A stretch of DNA of 25,991 bases from a virus. Position 1 is the stretch's first letter, and every line of letters begins with the position of its first letter. The stretch spans positions 1 through 25,991 of IMG/VR virus record IMGVR_UViG_3300002231_000119. One strand, 5' to 3'. Positions 23,097 through 25,991 of this stretch are shown here, piece by piece. Position numbers and translations under genes: made by a program. The notes under the pieces were generated by a model. That model made no database searches. It worked only from the letters and a program-made list of their open reading frames with translations, and was not told the origin of the DNA.

Positions 23097-23699
23097 ATGA
23101 CAATTAATACTTTCAGTAGTGGTGTTAACACTACTTTTTCCACAGAACTTAATGAGAACTTCAATAGTAGTATAATAAGACGTAATAGTGGTAGTCTAGA
23201 CACTACTGAGTATAGTCAAACAGGTATTTATGGGTGGACTGACATGGGTTATAGTAAAACTTTTACTTGTCCTGAAAGCTCTAACATGTTATTATCTTTT
23301 AGGTTACAATATGATGCTAAATATGCATCATCATACGTCGGTGCACTAAGAGTTAAAATAGTTAATAATACTAATGGAGAAGTAGGATATTTTAGTAATT
23401 CATCAATCTCGATACAATTTTCTAGTAGTACAGGATATGATAATTCTATTGGCGGAATACTATCAACCTCTTATACTTCTTATGATGAATATTCTAGTAT
23501 ATACTTAGTTAGTGGAGCTGCTGAATACTTAAATAATTCTAAAGCTATACAAAGTGGTGCTTCTTACACAATAACCATTGAAGCCAGAAGCACTAATGCT
23601 GTAAGTTCTTTTAATACTACGGACGTTTATATAAAGAATATAACACCGACTCTTTATTGGTCTTTCATGGGTGATGACACTGTTAGTGGATGGGCTTAA
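23097..23699 (+). CDS. Ser/Thr/Asn-rich beta virion protein
   Basis: A 200-residue protein starting TINTFSSGVNTTFSTELNENF, a phrase typical of proteins attached to the virion tail region, followed by jelly-roll-like strands (MLLSFRLQYDAKYASSYVGA, LRVKIVNNTNGEVGYFS, YTITIEARSTNAVS, TDVYIKNITPTLYWSF). It contains many N-x-S/T triplets. GAGGTAATG upstream supplies a ribosome site. It is probably a decoration or receptor-binding protein; the family is not known to me. Confidence 0.65.
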   Translation: MTINTFSSGVNTTFSTELNENFNSSIIRRNSGSLDTTEYSQTGIYGWTDMGYSKTFTCPESSNMLLSFRLQYDAKYASSYVGALRVKIVNNTNGEVGYFSNSSISIQFSSSTGYDNSIGGILSTSYTSYDEYSSIYLVSGAAEYLNNSKAIQSGASYTITIEARSTNAVSSFNTTDVYIKNITPTLYWSFMGDDTVSGWA

Positions 23700-23701
23700 T
23701 A

Positions 23702-24565
23702 ATGAACTTCTTCCAACAACTAATAAACACTTACAATAAAGGATTAAGGTATGATAGTCTATCAAAAGACTACATGAAAGTTACTGTTGACTTATCAAAC
23801 AATAAGAAGTTATTACTCACTGAGAGAAAGCAATTTACAAAAGCTATTACTGACCTTGAGAAAGAGAACTTACTATTATATAATGATTTAGATAATGCTC
23901 GAGAAGACGGTTTAAAGCCTATTACAAGCACTTTCTCTTTAAGTAATAGTTTACACGCTTTAAATAAGATAATACAACCACAAGCCTATAAATACCATTT
24001 TAAGGGTGATGGTAGAAATTATGATATAAAGTATAGTCTTATAGTAAAGGACGATTCTTTAGTGATTAAATATGCTGATTTGATAAATAAGAAGTATCAG
24101 ACTAATAATCCATTAGATATTGTTGAAGCGGTAATAAAATATTTTGCTTATATTAAGAAACCAGTCTATATTACTGATGATAAACAATTTAATAAGAGAG
24201 ATTATTGGGCTCCTATAGAGGATTTCCTGAGGTCTTTTAAGGGTGATTGTGACGAAATAGCACGGGCGATGCACGTTATAATAAAATACCTTCTTGATAA
24301 GAAAGGATTTTCAGAACACTATAACCGTTTGTACTTATGTATTAATGATAATTATCTTGGTGGTCATGCTAATAATATCTGGCTTCACGATGATGGTTAC
24401 TTCTACGTTATAGAGAGTTCTATTGATTTAAAAGGTAGTTACAAACGTAAATGGTTAAAAGTACCTTTAGCGTTTGATAGCTTTTATAAAAGTATACGTG
24501 GAATTGCTAATCTTAATGGTAGTCATAAAGGAAATAATGCTTTATTAACAGGATGCTTTAAATAA
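23702..24565 (+). CDS. Transglutaminase-fold cysteine protein, possible lysin
   Basis: A 287-residue protein. Residues 28-66 form a coiled coil (KKLLLTERKQFTKAITDLEK). The C-terminal half shows a papain/transglutaminase-like triad: GDCDEIARAMHVIIKYLL (C183), GGHANNIWLHDDGYF (H222) and VIESS (E238) in the usual order and spacing. Such enzymes cut or join amide bonds; beside a holin-like gene, a role in cleaving the envelope is reasonable (the archaeal pseudomurein endoisopeptidases share this superfamily), but no pseudomurein- or other wall-binding repeats are seen and there is no signal peptide. ATG 23702 is placed after the previous stop; ATG 23690 is an alternative. Confidence 0.65.
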   Translation: MNFFQQLINTYNKGLRYDSLSKDYMKVTVDLSNNKKLLLTERKQFTKAITDLEKENLLLYNDLDNAREDGLKPITSTFSLSNSLHALNKIIQPQAYKYHFKGDGRNYDIKYSLIVKDDSLVIKYADLINKKYQTNNPLDIVEAVIKYFAYIKKPVYITDDKQFNKRDYWAPIEDFLRSFKGDCDEIARAMHVIIKYLLDKKGFSEHYNRLYLCINDNYLGGHANNIWLHDDGYFYVIESSIDLKGSYKRKWLKVPLAFDSFYKSIRGIANLNGSHKGNNALLTGCFK

Positions 24566-24581
24566 ATAGTATTCCTAAAGA

Positions 24582-24589
24582 TTTATAAA
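24582..24589 (+). promoter_or_regulatory. Archaeal-type TATA box TTTATAAA before the holin-like gene
   Basis: TTTATAAA lies 17 bases after the stop of the cysteine-protein gene and about 40 bases before the ATG at 24623, leaving room for a start site near 24610 and the GGTGAT ribosome site at 24613-24618. Confidence 0.45.
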
Positions 24590-24622
24590 TGATGGGTGTA
24601 TAATATGTTAAAGGTGATTATA

Positions 24623-24790
24623 ATGAATGGAAATTATAAATGGAAAATTGGTCTTTCAAAGACTTTAAAAAACAGTTTAGTAATGTTTGCTCCTGCAATC
24701 CTTGCTTTCTTAACTAACGTACCAGCAGAGTATGGTATGGTGGCTGGAGTACTAGCTTACGCCTTAAAAAATTATCTAGCTAACAAATAA
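24623..24790 (+). CDS. Small holin-like membrane protein
   Basis: A 55-residue protein with a basic N-terminus (MNGNYKWKIGLSKTLKN), a hydrophobic region of about 32 residues interrupted by NVPAEYG (SLVMFAPAILAFLTNVPAEY, GMVAGVLAYAL) and a basic tail (KNYLANK). This hairpin-like layout is that of small viral holins, which form pores that release the lysin. GGTGAT at 24613-24618 selects ATG 24623; earlier in-frame starts at 24596 (GTG) and 24605 (ATG) would add nine or six residues. A terminator follows. Confidence 0.65.
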   Translation: MNGNYKWKIGLSKTLKNSLVMFAPAILAFLTNVPAEYGMVAGVLAYALKNYLANK

Positions 24791-24801
24791 AACTATTTCT
24801 A

Positions 24802-24823
24802 AGGGTTTATTACCCTACTTTTT
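24802..24823 (+). terminator. Hairpin-T terminator after holin-like gene
   Basis: AGGGT (24802-24806), loop TTATT, ACCCT (24812-24816), then ACTTTTT. It follows the stop codon by 11 bases and uses the same AGGG/CCCT stem style as the other terminators of the window. Confidence 0.7.
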
Positions 24824-24847
24824 ATATTAAAAACAAAAATAAAATAT

Positions 24848-24871
24848 CCTATGTAGAATTTTCTATGTAGG
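24848..24871 (+). promoter_or_regulatory. Inverted repeat in the leader of the sequon-repeat gene
   Basis: CCTATGTAGAA (24848-24858) and TTCTATGTAGG (24861-24871) can pair through 11 positions, two of them G-U in RNA, and also contain the direct repeat CTATGTAG. GGGGAGAT (24870-24876 region) then gives a ribosome site for ATG 24885. It could be a binding site or a translation-control hairpin. Confidence 0.4.
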
Positions 24872-24884
24872 GGAGATTAATAAA

Positions 24885-25505
24885 ATGAATAAAGAAACTA
24901 AAAATTTAATAAAAAAAATCAGTACTGGAGTAGCTGTTGGTGCTGTCGTTGGATTAACACTTGGTGCTACTGTTGGTTATAACATGCAACCAGAACCAGT
25001 AGTTAAAATAGTTAATCATACTATTAAAGTTCCTTTCGAGGTTACTAAAGTAGTTAATCACACTATAGAAGTTCCTGTAGAAGTTGTTAAAGAAGTGGTT
25101 GTTAATCATACAGTAACAGTTACTGATACAGAATTAATTCAAGCTACTTGTGACCGTTTATTATTTGATGATATTGCTGATTGTCAAAAAGAAGTTAAAG
25201 CTGAAGATGAAGCTTTAAACACTGCTTGGGATTATTTATTGTCACAACTTGATGATAAAAGATTCTTAGAAGATGAACTTGCTGATAATGGTTTTATCGC
25301 TGATGAAGATGAATTTTCTGTAGTTAAAACTTTTAAAGATTTTGAAGATGTTGAAGTAGTAAAATCTAATTTTGATAGAGATTCTTACGAGTTCGTACTT
25401 AAAGTTAAAGTTTTTGATGAAGAAGCTGAAGTTAAGAAGTATTTACTATTTAACATAGAAGTTGAAGATTCAGTAGCTGACTTCATTGAAGTTAACGAAG
25501 AATAA
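24885..25505 (+). CDS. Membrane-anchored protein with three N-H-T sequon repeats
   Basis: A 206-residue protein. The N-terminus is basic (MNKETKNLIKK) followed by a membrane segment (about residues 13-32, STGVAVGAVVGLTLGATVGY), which would place the rest outside the cell or virion. Then come three copies of a short repeat, VNHTIKVP, VNHTIEVP and VNHTVTV, spaced by EVTK / VEVVKEV; each has an N-x-T sequon suitable for archaeal N-glycosylation. The C-terminal 120 residues are very acidic, with helix (DEALNTAWDYLLSQLDDKRF) and strands (YEFVLKVKVFDEEAEVKKYL). No family is recognised. Standing after the holin, it may act in envelope disruption or superinfection control. Confidence 0.7.
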   Translation: MNKETKNLIKKISTGVAVGAVVGLTLGATVGYNMQPEPVVKIVNHTIKVPFEVTKVVNHTIEVPVEVVKEVVVNHTVTVTDTELIQATCDRLLFDDIADCQKEVKAEDEALNTAWDYLLSQLDDKRFLEDELADNGFIADEDEFSVVKTFKDFEDVEVVKSNFDRDSYEFVLKVKVFDEEAEVKKYLLFNIEVEDSVADFIEVNEE

Positions 25506-25519
25506 ATTTTTTTATTAAT

Positions 25520-25545
25520 AAGGGTTTAAAAAACCCTTATTTTTA
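25520..25545 (+). terminator. Hairpin-T terminator between convergent genes
   Basis: AAGGGTTT (25520-25527), loop AAA, AAACCCTT (25531-25538), then ATTTTTAC. It ends the rightward transcription unit just before the leftward gene. On the opposite strand no T run follows, so it mainly serves the top-strand genes. Confidence 0.8.
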
Positions 25546-25991
25546 CTATTTCTTTTTAAACATTGTCATTATCTTATTATAATACCTTGTCTTCTTTATA
25601 TGATGATTCTTGGGTTGATTGTTAATACGACATTGTATGATACCATTATAAGAGTCTTTACGACATAATACGTCTAGGTCCCACTGTATCTTAGCCTCCC
25701 AATAATGCTTAGCCCACTTACTACCACAATATAATAAGATGTAATAATCAAAGGATTCTACGCCTTGTTCTTTAATATCGTTCTGTAGCTCTTTGCTTGA
25801 CCCTGAATAGACTTTCCAGTCAGAAGGTTTGTACACTACCCTTTTTCTTTTAGTGCCTTTAAGAGGCTTTAAAGTGTGTTTAGAGTGAAAAGTCTTTTGT
25901 CCTATATAAAACTTCTTATCATTCTCTCGTACTATGGCATAGACAAAACTATCCCAATCGTCAACATCCTTTGGTACTCCTTTCCATTTAT
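25546..25991 (-). CDS. GIY-YIG endonuclease-like protein (SegE type), cut by window edge
   Basis: This leftward gene is open from the window end to TAG at 25546-25548, about 147 codons. The frame read from the edge begins KWKGVPKDVDDWDSFVYAIV and shows the GIY-YIG layout: FVYAIV ... KKFYIGQKTF, then SDWKVYSGSSKELQNDIKEQ and the acidic HYWEAKIQWDLDVL, matching the domain of phage SegE-like endonucleases. A GTG at 25836 would skip the first motif and is not a credible start; the true start lies outside the window. Such free-standing nucleases often spread as homing genes between viruses. It is the only gene on this strand. Confidence 0.75.
   Translation of the reverse strand, partial: KWKGVPKDVDDWDSFVYAIVRENDKKFYIGQKTFHSKHTLKPLKGTKRKRVVYKPSDWKVYSGSSKELQNDIKEQGVESFDYYILLYCGSKWAKHYWEAKIQWDLDVLCRKDSYNGIIQCRINNQPKNHHIKKTRYYNKIMTMFKKK

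Overview
The window reads as the late (virion structure plus exit) half of a tailed double-stranded DNA virus or provirus of the HK97-type class (Caudoviricetes), with a siphovirus-like tail. Several signals point to an archaeal host: TATA boxes of the form TTTATAWA stand ahead of transcription units (471, 2962, 8533, 24582), Shine-Dalgarno sites are of the GGTGAT / GGAG type, some starts look leaderless, and a membrane-anchored protein near the right end carries three N-H-T sequons. The sequence is strongly AT-rich and uses the standard code (TGA, TAA and TAG all act as stops). The host genus cannot be read from this sequence. Methanogens and DPANN archaea are possible, but no marker such as a pseudomurein-binding repeat was seen.

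Layout. Bases 1-380 hold no gene. They are extremely AT-rich and G-poor, with two tandem-repeat arrays and four identical 10-bp palindromes, which makes a candidate origin or packaging region. Bases 504-2957 carry two small unknown genes, the large terminase, and two small acidic genes. A promoter and a roughly 100-nt foldable leader (2984-3084) precede the head module: portal, prohead protease, a glycosyltransferase, a small coiled-coil protein, a putative scaffold and the major capsid protein, which is closed by a terminator. Next come a small membrane protein, the head-tail connector series, an HK97 gp10-like protein and the major tail protein, also closed by a terminator. The tail module follows: overlapping tail-chaperone-like genes, a short tape measure, distal tail and hub proteins, and small baseplate-like proteins. 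Then comes a very large tail fibre split by what looks like a +1 frameshift site (TTT-T-AAA at 16366-16372), followed by LamG-type adhesin proteins. The right end has a transglutaminase-fold cysteine protein (possible lysin), a holin-like peptide, a membrane-anchored sequon-repeat protein and, on the opposite strand, a GIY-YIG endonuclease-like gene cut by the window edge.

How it works together. Terminase and portal package DNA into a shell built by the capsid protein, scaffold and protease. The connector genes close the head and join a short, non-contractile tail whose tip carries a fibre and several jelly-roll domains suited to binding surface glycans. The exit genes open the cell envelope. 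Three places suggest translational tricks: a portal start whose best ribosome site lies in another frame, the fibre frameshift, and a 25-codon mini-gene with a start codon every 18 bases that couples two LamG genes. Functions are assigned from motifs and gene order; no database search was possible.
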